Source of the DNA: an uncultured Bacilli bacterium
GTDB taxonomy: Bacteria; Bacillota_I; Bacilli_A; RF39; UBA660
Length of the DNA stretch: 47,947 bases
Reading direction: 5' to 3'
Assembly: GCA_934090595.1 (NCBI GenBank)
Contig: CAKOJO010000002.1
Coordinates: forward strand, 1 to 47,947
In this document: piece after piece, positions 24,465 through 32,277 of the stretch
How the letters are laid out: each line of letters opens with the position of its first letter
Position numbering within the stretch: position 1 is the first letter of the stretch
Translations under genes and position numbers: made by a program
Notes under the pieces: model-generated
What the model saw: the letters and a program-made list of their open reading frames with translations, nothing else
Told to the model about the DNA's origin: nothing
The model's database searches: none

Positions 24465-24483
24465 TGAAAAAAATATCATATTT
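24465..24483. promoter_or_regulatory. TetR-type operator O2
   Basis: An exact copy of the O1 19-mer lies downstream of the transcription start. The centre-to-centre spacing of 63 bases equals six DNA turns. Confidence 0.8.
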
Positions 24484-24498
24484 TGAAAGGAAGATACT

Positions 24499-25200
24499 AT
24501 GCAAGAACTAATAAACTTTAAAAACGTAAGCAAAACCTATGTTTTGGGAGAACAAAAATATAAAGCTCTAGACAAAGTAAACTTTAAAATTAATAAAGGT
24601 GAATTCGTCGTAATACTGGGACCATCTGGAGCAGGAAAATCAACACTATTAAACCTTCTCGGAGGAATGGATAAAGCAACAAGTGGTACAATCACTATAA
24701 ACAATGAAGAAATATCAAAATATAGTGATGAAAAATTAACAACGTATCGAGCAGAAAACATAGGATTTATTTTTCAATTCTATAACATTCTACCAACTCT
24801 AACAGTACTAGAAAACGTAAAAATAGTAAACGACATTGTAAAAAAACCAAAAAATGCTAAAGAAGTACTAAAACAAGTCGGACTAGAAAAACACTACAAT
24901 AAATTTCCTAATCAACTATCCGGAGGAGAACAACAAAGAGTATCAATCGCACGAGCAGTAGCAAAAGATCCAATTCTTCTTTTGTGCGATGAACCAACCG
25001 GAGCCTTAGATTCAAAAACTGGTGTTGAAGTATTAAAACTATTGAAAAAACAATGTGATGAAAATAATACAGTCGTCGTAGTAACACACAATTCATTAAT
25101 CGCTGAAATCGCAGACCACATTATAAGATTAAAAAACGGAAAAATAGAAAGTGACGAAATAAATAAAAATCCTAAAAATATAGATGAGGTAGTTTGGTAA
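24499..25200 (+). CDS. ABC transporter ATPase (MacB/LolD type)
   Basis: The 233-residue ATPase has Walker A GPSGAGKS (41-48), the Q-loop 'FQFYNILPTLTVLENV', signature LSGGEQQR (140-147), Walker B 'LLLCDEPTGALDS' and the H-loop 'VVVTHN'. This is the MacB/LolD type that partners with FtsX-like permeases. The permease gene starts one base after its stop. The pair is controlled by the divergent TetR protein, typical of exporters induced by a toxic compound or cell-envelope stress. AAAGGAAG precedes the ATG. Confidence 0.96.
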   Translation: MQELINFKNVSKTYVLGEQKYKALDKVNFKINKGEFVVILGPSGAGKSTLLNLLGGMDKATSGTITINNEEISKYSDEKLTTYRAENIGFIFQFYNILPTLTVLENVKIVNDIVKKPKNAKEVLKQVGLEKHYNKFPNQLSGGEQQRVSIARAVAKDPILLLCDEPTGALDSKTGVEVLKLLKKQCDENNTVVVVTHNSLIAEIADHIIRLKNGKIESDEINKNPKNIDEVVW

Positions 25201-25201
25201 T

Positions 25202-27574
25202 ATGCTAAAAAAGAAAATGCTACGTGACATCATGCAAAATAAGTCACAATTCATAACAATATTTCTAATGGTTTTAATTGGAATAATGGTCTACGTCGGA
25301 GTAGAAGCCTACATGAGTGGTATGATAAATGCAAGAGATAAATTCAACAACGAAAACAATATCCAAGACTTAAATGTAATTGGACAAAACTTTACTAAAG
25401 AAGATTTAAAAAACATAAAAAAAATAAACAATGTAGAAAATGCTGAAAGAAAACTAGAACTAACAGGAATAGATGCCGATGATAAAGATAAAACATATCT
25501 AATAAGTTTTATCGAAGAAAACAACATATCCAAGTTTTACATAATCGAAGGAATACCATTTGATAAAGACAAAAAAGGAGTTTGGTTAGATAACTTTTAT
25601 GCCAAAGAAAATAATATAAAAATAAATGACACTATAAAAATAAAATATGATAACATAACATTCGAAGAAAAAGTACTTGGACTAATAAACGTACCTGATC
25701 ATATATACGACACCAAAGATGAAAAAGAAATAATTCCTGATAGAAAAAAATTTGGTTTCGTCTATATGTCATCAAAAGAAATACCAGAAAACTATATTAA
25801 AGACTTAATTAAAAAAGAAACAGGTAACAATATCGACCCATCAAACTATATAAAAAACTTCAACTATGAAGATTACATTCCATACAATTATATAATGGTC
25901 GATGTAAAAGATAAAAAGAATAATAACCAAGTAAAAAATGATATTGAAGAAAACATAGAAAATGCACAAGCAATAATAAATATCGAAGACACTGCATCAT
26001 ATCAAATGTATCAAGGAGAAATAGACGAAGCAAAAGCATACATCGGAATATTCTCAGGACTATTTCTATTTATAGCAATGCTTTCAGTAATAACAACAAT
26101 GACTAGAGTAGTAAAAAATCAAAAACTACAAATAGGAACCCTAAAATCATTAGGATTCAATAAAAGAAAAATATCATTCCATTACATAGGATACGGATTA
26201 TTTGTATCAACAATCGGAGCCATATGCGGAATATTATTAGGTAGATACTTCATAGGAAATATCTTCCTAAACCTTGAAATGTCCTTCTTTGAAGTGCCAA
26301 ACGGAGTTCCGGTAGTAGAAAAATCAAGCTATCTAATGGCCTTTTTAACAGTACTAACAGTCTCATTAATAACATACTTCACTTGTAAAAAAGAACTAAA
26401 AAAGTCTCCCGCAGACCAACTAAGAAATGAACCTCCAAAAGTAAACAATAAAACTCTAAATATTACAACAAAACCCCCATTTAAAAACCTACCTTTCAGT
26501 ACTAAATGGAACCTAAGAGACATTCTAAGAAATAAGTTCAGAACCGTAACAGCACTCGTTGGAATAATTGGATGTTCAACACTAATAGTATGCGCATTTG
26601 GTATGTTAAACAGTATGAACAATTTCATAAAATTGCAATTCGAAGAACTATATAATTTTAACTACAAACTAACCATAAAAGAAAATATAAAAGAAGAAGA
26701 ACTAAATAATTTAAAACAAACATATGGAAACAGTACTAGTCAAACTCTAAATATAGAAATAAAAGACGAAAAAGGTAACAGAACAACAAATAACATTTTT
26801 GTAACAGACGCAAATGATCTAGTAAGATTCAAAGATAAAAACGATAACTATATAAAAATAAATAATGATAATGGAATATATGTAACAGAAAAATTAGCAC
26901 AAAATAATAATTATAAGAAAGGTGACAAAATAACATGGCATGTATATGGTGATAAAAAATACTATACATCAACAATCATTGGTTTCAACAAAGATCCACA
27001 AAACCAAAACATAACAATGACCAAAAACTACCTAGAAAGCCTAAATATAAAATATCAACCAGACTCACTATATGCAAATAAAGACCTAAAAGACGTAAAA
27101 GAAATAGAAAATATAAAACTAATCCAAGAAAAAAATTCACTAAAAGAAAGTATGCAACAAATGCTTTCAATGATGCAACAAATGATAATTATCATAATTC
27201 TCTTTGCATGTATCCTCGGAGGTGTTATAATATATAACATGGGAGTCCTTTCTTACAGCGAAAAAAAATATCAATTTGCAACCTTAAAAGTATTAGGATT
27301 TAAAAACAAAAAAATAAGAAACATCTTTATTGAACAAAACATTTGGATTACAATACTAGCAATAATACTTGGACTGCCATCAGGTTACTACTTAACAAAA
27401 TGGATATTTATTATGTGTCTAGACGATAACTTTGACTTTGGCGTTAAAATAAATACATCAACATACATAATCGCTGCCATAGGTACATTCGTCGTAGCAT
27501 ACATAACATCAAGAATACTATCTAAAAAAATAAACAAAATAGATATGGTAAGTAGTCTAAAAACAAATGAATAA
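25202..27574 (+). CDS. FtsX-like ABC permease
   Basis: The 790-residue permease has the double-FtsX layout. One helix lies near the N-terminus (about 17-36), a large extracellular domain follows, then three helices (about 280-395) form the first FtsX core. A further helix near residue 450, a second extracellular domain and three C-terminal helices (about 660-775) follow. The conserved cytoplasmic 'LKSLGFNKRKI' and 'LKVLGFKNKKI' coupling segments occur once in each half. Such transporters extrude lipids or peptides rather than import small molecules. It is co-transcribed with the ATPase. Confidence 0.94.
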   Translation: MLKKKMLRDIMQNKSQFITIFLMVLIGIMVYVGVEAYMSGMINARDKFNNENNIQDLNVIGQNFTKEDLKNIKKINNVENAERKLELTGIDADDKDKTYLISFIEENNISKFYIIEGIPFDKDKKGVWLDNFYAKENNIKINDTIKIKYDNITFEEKVLGLINVPDHIYDTKDEKEIIPDRKKFGFVYMSSKEIPENYIKDLIKKETGNNIDPSNYIKNFNYEDYIPYNYIMVDVKDKKNNNQVKNDIEENIENAQAIINIEDTASYQMYQGEIDEAKAYIGIFSGLFLFIAMLSVITTMTRVVKNQKLQIGTLKSLGFNKRKISFHYIGYGLFVSTIGAICGILLGRYFIGNIFLNLEMSFFEVPNGVPVVEKSSYLMAFLTVLTVSLITYFTCKKELKKSPADQLRNEPPKVNNKTLNITTKPPFKNLPFSTKWNLRDILRNKFRTVTALVGIIGCSTLIVCAFGMLNSMNNFIKLQFEELYNFNYKLTIKENIKEEELNNLKQTYGNSTSQTLNIEIKDEKGNRTTNNIFVTDANDLVRFKDKNDNYIKINNDNGIYVTEKLAQNNNYKKGDKITWHVYGDKKYYTSTIIGFNKDPQNQNITMTKNYLESLNIKYQPDSLYANKDLKDVKEIENIKLIQEKNSLKESMQQMLSMMQQMIIIIILFACILGGVIIYNMGVLSYSEKKYQFATLKVLGFKNKKIRNIFIEQNIWITILAIILGLPSGYYLTKWIFIMCLDDNFDFGVKINTSTYIIAAIGTFVVAYITSRILSKKINKIDMVSSLKTNE

Positions 27575-27585
27575 AAGGTGATAAA

Positions 27586-28272
27586 GTGATAAAACTAATA
27601 TTAGTAAGACACGGACAAAGTACATACAACAAAAAAAATCTTTTTACCGGATGGCTTGATGTAGGACTTACAACACAAGGAGTACAAGAAGCAAAAAAAG
27701 CTGGAAAAATAATAAAAAATAATAACTTAACATTTGATATAGCATACACATCAGAATTAAAAAGAGCCCAAAAAACTCTAGAATACATTCTAAAAGAAAT
27801 AAATCAAAAAAAATTACCAGTTATAAAAACATACAAACTAAATGAAAGACACTATGGAGCATTACAAGGACTAAATAAAGATGAAATGAAAGAAAAGTTC
27901 GGAGAAGAACAGGTAAACTTATGGAGACGCAGTCTATACGAAAAACCACCTGCACTTTCTAAACAAGACAAAACATACCCTGGAAATGATCCGAAATATA
28001 AAAACATAAAAGAAGAACTACCAACATCTGAAAGTCTATATGACACAATGTTAAGAGTATCAAACTATTATGAAAATGAAATAACAATAAAACTAAAAGA
28101 ACATAAAAAAGTCTTAATAGTAGCACACGGCAACTCTCTAAGAGCCTTAATAAAATATTTAGACAATATAAGTGATAACGACATCATGAAACTAGAAATT
28201 CCAACCGGAGAACCAATATGCTATGAACTAGATGAAGAACTAAAACCAATAAGACATTATTATTTAAAATAG
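27586..28272 (+). CDS. gpmA: 2,3-bisphosphoglycerate-dependent phosphoglycerate mutase
   Basis: The enzyme interconverts 3- and 2-phosphoglycerate in glycolysis. The 228-residue protein has the catalytic 'LVRHGQSTYN' (His9), Glu87 in 'LNERHYGALQG' and His181 in 'VAHGNSLRALIKYL', all as in dPGM. It starts with GTG, preceded by AAAGGTGAT that begins directly after the FtsX stop. With only 11 bases between them it may be transcribed with the exporter, or have its own start within the permease gene; the first would be odd for a glycolytic enzyme. Confidence 0.96.
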   Translation: MIKLILVRHGQSTYNKKNLFTGWLDVGLTTQGVQEAKKAGKIIKNNNLTFDIAYTSELKRAQKTLEYILKEINQKKLPVIKTYKLNERHYGALQGLNKDEMKEKFGEEQVNLWRRSLYEKPPALSKQDKTYPGNDPKYKNIKEELPTSESLYDTMLRVSNYYENEITIKLKEHKKVLIVAHGNSLRALIKYLDNISDNDIMKLEIPTGEPICYELDEELKPIRHYYLK

Positions 28273-28292
28273 TTCTTTTTCTTAAAAATAAC

Positions 28293-28312
28293 AGTTGAAC
28301 AATCATTCAACT
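28293..28312. promoter_or_regulatory. CadC/ArsR-type operator
   Basis: AGTTGAACAATCATTCAACT is an imperfect palindrome with the family half-sites TGAA-N6-TTCA. It lies 16 bases before the cadC start and overlaps the likely core promoter (TATAAA at 28312-28317), so CadC binding would block transcription until metal binds. Confidence 0.88.
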
Positions 28313-28328
28313 ATAAAAGAGGTAATAT

Positions 28329-28694
28329 ATGAAAAAAGAATATACATGTGATTGTAACATTATTCATCATCAAGTAGTAAAAGACACTAAAGAAAAAATG
28401 TTAAAAGAAAAAACACTAAAAAATATGACTACATTCTTTAGTGTATTAAAAGATTCAACAAGAATAAAAATAATATGTGCACTAGATAATAATGAAATGT
28501 GTGTATGTGACATAGCAAACACTTTAGAAATGACAAAATCTGCTATATCACACCAACTAAACATATTAAGAAAAAATAACCTAGTAAAATATAGAAAACA
28601 AGGAAAAGAAGTATACTATACTTTAGATGATGATCATGTAAAAGAAATATTTGAGCTAACATTAGCACATATAAAACATAAGGAGGAAAAATGA
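28329..28694 (+). CDS. cadC: CadC-type ArsR/SmtB metal-sensing repressor
   Basis: The 121-residue winged-helix repressor carries both metal sites of CadC. The alpha3N cadmium/lead site has Cys7 and Cys9 in the N-terminal arm and Cys58-x-Cys60 in 'EMCVCDIAN'. The alpha5 zinc site has Asp101, His103, His114 and His117. The helix-turn-helix is 'NTLEMTKSAISHQLNILRKN'. Metal binding should release it from the palindrome just upstream. Its stop overlaps the cadA start (ATGA). Confidence 0.96.
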   Translation: MKKEYTCDCNIIHHQVVKDTKEKMLKEKTLKNMTTFFSVLKDSTRIKIICALDNNEMCVCDIANTLEMTKSAISHQLNILRKNNLVKYRKQGKEVYYTLDDDHVKEIFELTLAHIKHKEEK

Positions 28695-30724
28695 AAAAAT
28701 ATAAATATAATATAAACAATTTAGACTGTGCAAACTGTGCCAGAGAAATAGAAGAGGCACTAAATAAAAATAAAGACTTTAAAAATGCCGTAGTAAACTT
28801 TAATACTAAAAAAATATCATATGAGTCAGAAAAAGAATATGAATTAGAAGAATTAAACGATATAATAAAAAAGATTGAACCAGATGCATTTATATCCGAA
28901 GAAGAAATAAAAATAAAAAAACAATACCATTTATCAATATTAATAATAGCTATCATAATTTTTTTATCAGGATACTTCCTACAACTACCAAAATATTTAA
29001 AAATAGCAATGTACTTAATCTCATATGCTCTATTACTTTATAGAACCACTATAAATGCTATAAAACTACTAATAAAAAGTAGAACAATAAATGAAAATGC
29101 TCTAATTACAATCTCTTCACTAGGAGCTCTTTTAATCGGCGAAGTACTCGAAGGAGCAATGGTAATAACACTATATACTATAGGAAAACTACTTGAAGAA
29201 AAAGCAATAAATAACTCAAGAAAATCAATCAAAGACCTAATTGATATAAAACAACCATATGCCAATAAAAAAGAAAATAATCAAACAATAAGTATTCCAG
29301 TAGAACAAATAAAAATAAATGATGTGCTAGTGGTCAAAAAAGGAGAAAGAATACCAGTAGACTCTATAGTAATCAAAGGAACAACCTTACTAGACACATC
29401 AGCGCTAACCGGAGAATCAGAACTAGTAGAAATAAAAGAACAAGACCAAGTTCTATCAGGAAGCATTAACCAAGGAAAAATAATAGAAATAAAAGCCCAA
29501 AAAACTTTCGAAGACTCAACTGTAGCAAAAATACTAGAACTATTAGAAAGTGCAACCGATAAAAAAACAAAAACAGAAACAACAATATCAAAAATAAGTA
29601 AAATATACACTCCAACAGTAATAGTCTTAGCATTACTAGTAGTATTCCTATTACCACTATTTCAAATACCATTCAAAGACTCAATATATCGTGGACTAAC
29701 ATTCCTAGTAATATCATGCCCATGTGCTATTGCAATATCAGTACCACTATCATACTTTACAGGAATCGGAGTATCAAGTAAAAATGGTATCTTAGTAAAA
29801 GGAAGTAATTACCTAGACAATCTATCAAATGCCAAAAATATTATATTTGATAAAACAGGAACACTAACAAACGGAACATTCGAAGTAACAGAAATAAAAG
29901 TATTAGATAAAAACTATACAAAAGAACAAATAATAGACATTCTAGTAAAAGGAGAATCTCTATCAAACCATCCAATTGCAACCTCTATAATTAAACTAAA
30001 AAAAGGAAAAATAGACAATAAAGACGTCAAAAACTTCCAAGAAATCGAAGGAAAAGGAATAACATTTGAACTTGATAATAAAAAAATAGCAATAGGAAAC
30101 AGTAAACTATGTAACTGTGAAGAAGAAGCAACACTTCATTTAAATATAGAAAATAAACATATAGCCTCAATTACAATAAACGATGGAATAAAACAAGGAG
30201 CAAAACAAACAATAGATAACTTAAAAAGACTAAATATAAAAACATACATGTTTACCGGAGATAAAAAACAAATAGCGCTAGAAATAGGTAAAAAACTAGA
30301 CATAGATGAAATTAAATATGAAATGCTTCCAACAGATAAGTTTGAAAACTATGAAAAAGTAGCAAAAGAACAAGAAATAACTATATTTGTCGGAGACGGT
30401 ATAAACGATGCTCCAGTACTAAAACGAGCAGACATTGGTATATCAATGGGTAACGTTGGAACAGATTCAGCAATCGAAGCAAGCGATATAGTCCTTATGA
30501 GAGATGACTTAGAAAAAATACCATTAGCAATAAATATATCAAAATACACAAAACACATAATAAAACAAAACTTAATATTTGCAATCACAGTAAAACTATT
30601 AATACTACTACTAAGTATATTTGGACTAGCAAACATGTGGTTCGCAGTATTCGCAGACACTGGAGTAACATTATTAACTATTATAAACACTCTAAGAATC
30701 ATTAAAAAATATCAAAAAAATTAA
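28691..30724 (+). CDS. cadA: Cd2+/Zn2+/Pb2+-exporting P1B-type ATPase
   Basis: The 677-residue pump has one N-terminal heavy-metal-associated domain with Cys13-x2-Cys16 ('DCANCA'), the transmembrane CPC (Cys343-Pro-Cys345), the phosphorylation site DKTGT (Asp387), 'SLSNHPIAT' with the HP dipeptide and the hinge 'GDGINDAP'. CPC with this context is typical of CadA/ZntA pumps for divalent soft metals rather than CopA. It acts at the membrane to expel metal and is co-translated with its repressor. A 33-bp tandem repeat begins right after its stop. Confidence 0.96.
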   Translation: MKKYKYNINNLDCANCAREIEEALNKNKDFKNAVVNFNTKKISYESEKEYELEELNDIIKKIEPDAFISEEEIKIKKQYHLSILIIAIIIFLSGYFLQLPKYLKIAMYLISYALLLYRTTINAIKLLIKSRTINENALITISSLGALLIGEVLEGAMVITLYTIGKLLEEKAINNSRKSIKDLIDIKQPYANKKENNQTISIPVEQIKINDVLVVKKGERIPVDSIVIKGTTLLDTSALTGESELVEIKEQDQVLSGSINQGKIIEIKAQKTFEDSTVAKILELLESATDKKTKTETTISKISKIYTPTVIVLALLVVFLLPLFQIPFKDSIYRGLTFLVISCPCAIAISVPLSYFTGIGVSSKNGILVKGSNYLDNLSNAKNIIFDKTGTLTNGTFEVTEIKVLDKNYTKEQIIDILVKGESLSNHPIATSIIKLKKGKIDNKDVKNFQEIEGKGITFELDNKKIAIGNSKLCNCEEEATLHLNIENKHIASITINDGIKQGAKQTIDNLKRLNIKTYMFTGDKKQIALEIGKKLDIDEIKYEMLPTDKFENYEKVAKEQEITIFVGDGINDAPVLKRADIGISMGNVGTDSAIEASDIVLMRDDLEKIPLAINISKYTKHIIKQNLIFAITVKLLILLLSIFGLANMWFAVFADTGVTLLTIINTLRIIKKYQKN

Positions 30725-30726
30725 AA

Positions 30727-30809
30727 GTCCTATGAAAAACGTGTAAAAAAGAACAAAAAGTCCTATGAAAAACGTGTAAAAAAGAACAGAAAGTCCTATG
30801 AAAAACGTG
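30727..30809 (+). repeat. 33-bp tandem repeat, about 2.5 copies
   Basis: A unit beginning GTCCTATGAAAAACGTGTAA repeats with an exact 33-base period at 30727, 30760 and 30793 (the last copy is cut after 17 bases). Copies 1 and 2 differ by a single A/G. The array ends 8 bases before the -35 box of the next gene. Confidence 0.95.
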
Positions 30810-30816
30810 AAAATTG

Positions 30817-30845
30817 TTGTAAAATAAGTAAAAATATGCTATTAT
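30817..30845 (+). promoter_or_regulatory. Promoter of the first AAA/DUF4143 gene
   Basis: -35 TTGTAA (30817-30822), 17-base spacer, -10 TATTAT (30840-30845) with an extended TGC. Confidence 0.7.
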
Positions 30846-30860
30846 TAATATGGTGATACA

Positions 30861-32177
30861 ATGAAAAGAAAAATTTATAATGAATTACTTAATTGGAAAA
30901 ACAATGAAATTAATAAAAAGCCATTAATGGTGTTAGGGGTAAGACAATCAGGAAAAACATACATAATAAATGAATTCTGCAAAAATGAATTTTTAAACTA
31001 CATATATGTAAACTTATTTGAACAAAAAAACATTATCGAACTATATAATACTGACTTAACATCAGATGAAAAATATAATAGGTTAAAACTATTATTAGAC
31101 TTTGATATTGATAAAGAAAACACAATTTTATTTATTGATGAAATACAAGAATCAGAACAATTAATTTCAGAATTAAAATACTTTTGTGAAAAGCATAATA
31201 ACATCAGAATAATATGCGCTGGCTCACTATTAGGAGTAAAACTTAAAAGATCAAAAAACTCATTTCCAGTAGGAAAAATAAAAATGCTTACATTATATCC
31301 AATGGATTTTGAAGAATTCTTAATAGCAATGAACCAAGAACTATTAATAGAATGTATCGAAGACTGTTATAAAAACAATAAACAGATATCTGAACCAGTC
31401 CATCAAAAAGCATTAGAACTATACAGACTATATCTAGTAACCGGAGGAATGCCTGAAAGTATAAAAAATATGCAAGAGGTTAATAAAGACTATATAAAAT
31501 ACGATAAAAGCATCTTAAAAGATATATTAACTTCATATTTCAATGATATGAACAAATATGTTTCAAATGAATCAGAAGCCCTAAGAATTAATAGACTATA
31601 CAATTCATTACCATCTCAACTTTCAAATAATTCTATGAAGTTTCAATATTCAGCAATTTCATCTGATGCAAGAGCAAGAGAATATCAAACACCACTAGAC
31701 TGGTTAGAAGCATCAAATATGGTCTTAAGATGTAAATGCGTAAAAACACCTCAAATCCCACTCGAAGGATTTGTAGATGAAGAAACATTTAAACTATATT
31801 TAAGTGATGTAGGTATTCTAAATAATATATTAAAAATAAATATACAAGACATATTATCAGACAATATATCCTTATATAAAGGAATAATCGCAGAAAACTA
31901 TGTTGCAAACCAATTAGTGTGCAATGGACATGACCTATATTATTGGAAAAATAATAACACTTCAGAAATTGACTTCTTACTATATACAAAAGATGGAGTT
32001 ATTCCAGTCGAAGTAAAAGCAAACAATAACACTCAATCAAAAAGTTTAAAGATATATAATGAAAAATATAAACCAGTTTATTCAATAAGAATAAGTACTA
32101 AGGAATTTGGATACAATCCTACAACAAAAATAAAATCTGTTCCATTATACGCAACATTCGTGATAAAAAATGATTAA
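30861..32177 (+). CDS. AAA_14/DUF4143 ATPase, first copy
   Basis: The 438-residue protein is of the common AAA_14 + DUF4143 type. Walker A is GVRQSGKT in 'MVLGVRQSGKTYII', Walker B 'ILFIDEIQESEQ', and sensor 1 'IICAGSLLGV'. The middle region 'LYPMDFEEFL' and 'YLVTGGMPE' is characteristic. The C-terminus looks like a PD-(D/E)xK nuclease fold: 'AENYVANQL', 'SEIDFLL' and 'VIPVEVKANN'. The biological role of this very abundant family is unresolved; it is often patchily distributed. Codons end in T more often than in the neighbours, suggesting recent acquisition. GGTGAT precedes the ATG, and a 33-bp repeat array lies just upstream of the promoter. Confidence 0.92.
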   Translation: MKRKIYNELLNWKNNEINKKPLMVLGVRQSGKTYIINEFCKNEFLNYIYVNLFEQKNIIELYNTDLTSDEKYNRLKLLLDFDIDKENTILFIDEIQESEQLISELKYFCEKHNNIRIICAGSLLGVKLKRSKNSFPVGKIKMLTLYPMDFEEFLIAMNQELLIECIEDCYKNNKQISEPVHQKALELYRLYLVTGGMPESIKNMQEVNKDYIKYDKSILKDILTSYFNDMNKYVSNESEALRINRLYNSLPSQLSNNSMKFQYSAISSDARAREYQTPLDWLEASNMVLRCKCVKTPQIPLEGFVDEETFKLYLSDVGILNNILKINIQDILSDNISLYKGIIAENYVANQLVCNGHDLYYWKNNNTSEIDFLLYTKDGVIPVEVKANNNTQSKSLKIYNEKYKPVYSIRISTKEFGYNPTTKIKSVPLYATFVIKND

Positions 32178-32181
32178 GTAA

Positions 32182-32245
32182 GACAAAAATACAAAGTTTA
32201 CAATAAAATGACAAGTATAAATGTCAATAATTGTAAACTTTTGTC
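32182..32245. promoter_or_regulatory. Nested inverted repeat at the twin-HEPN promoter
   Basis: AAGTTTACAAT (32194-32204) pairs with ATTGTAAACTT (32230-32240); inside it TGACA (32209-32213) pairs with TGTCA (32222-32226); outside it GACAA pairs with TTGTC across a 7-base bulge. The right arm contains the -35 box. It could be a two-part operator, a terminator of the upstream gene (followed by TTTTG), or both. Confidence 0.75.
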
Positions 32246-32259
32246 ATATATGGTAAAAT
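32231..32259 (+). promoter_or_regulatory. Promoter of the twin-HEPN/U32 operon
   Basis: -35 TTGTAA (32231-32236), 17-base spacer, -10 TAAAAT (32254-32259). The -35 is embedded in the right arm of the inverted repeat. Confidence 0.7.
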
Positions 32260-32277
32260 ATAAAAGAGGTGAGATAA

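Noticed and set aside
24357..24498. Third TetR operator in the intergenic region
   Set aside because: Only the two exact copies were found; other AT-rich stretches give chance partial matches.
30727..30809. The 33-bp tandem repeats as a CRISPR array
   Set aside because: The units are directly adjacent with no unique spacers, and there are no cas genes in the window.
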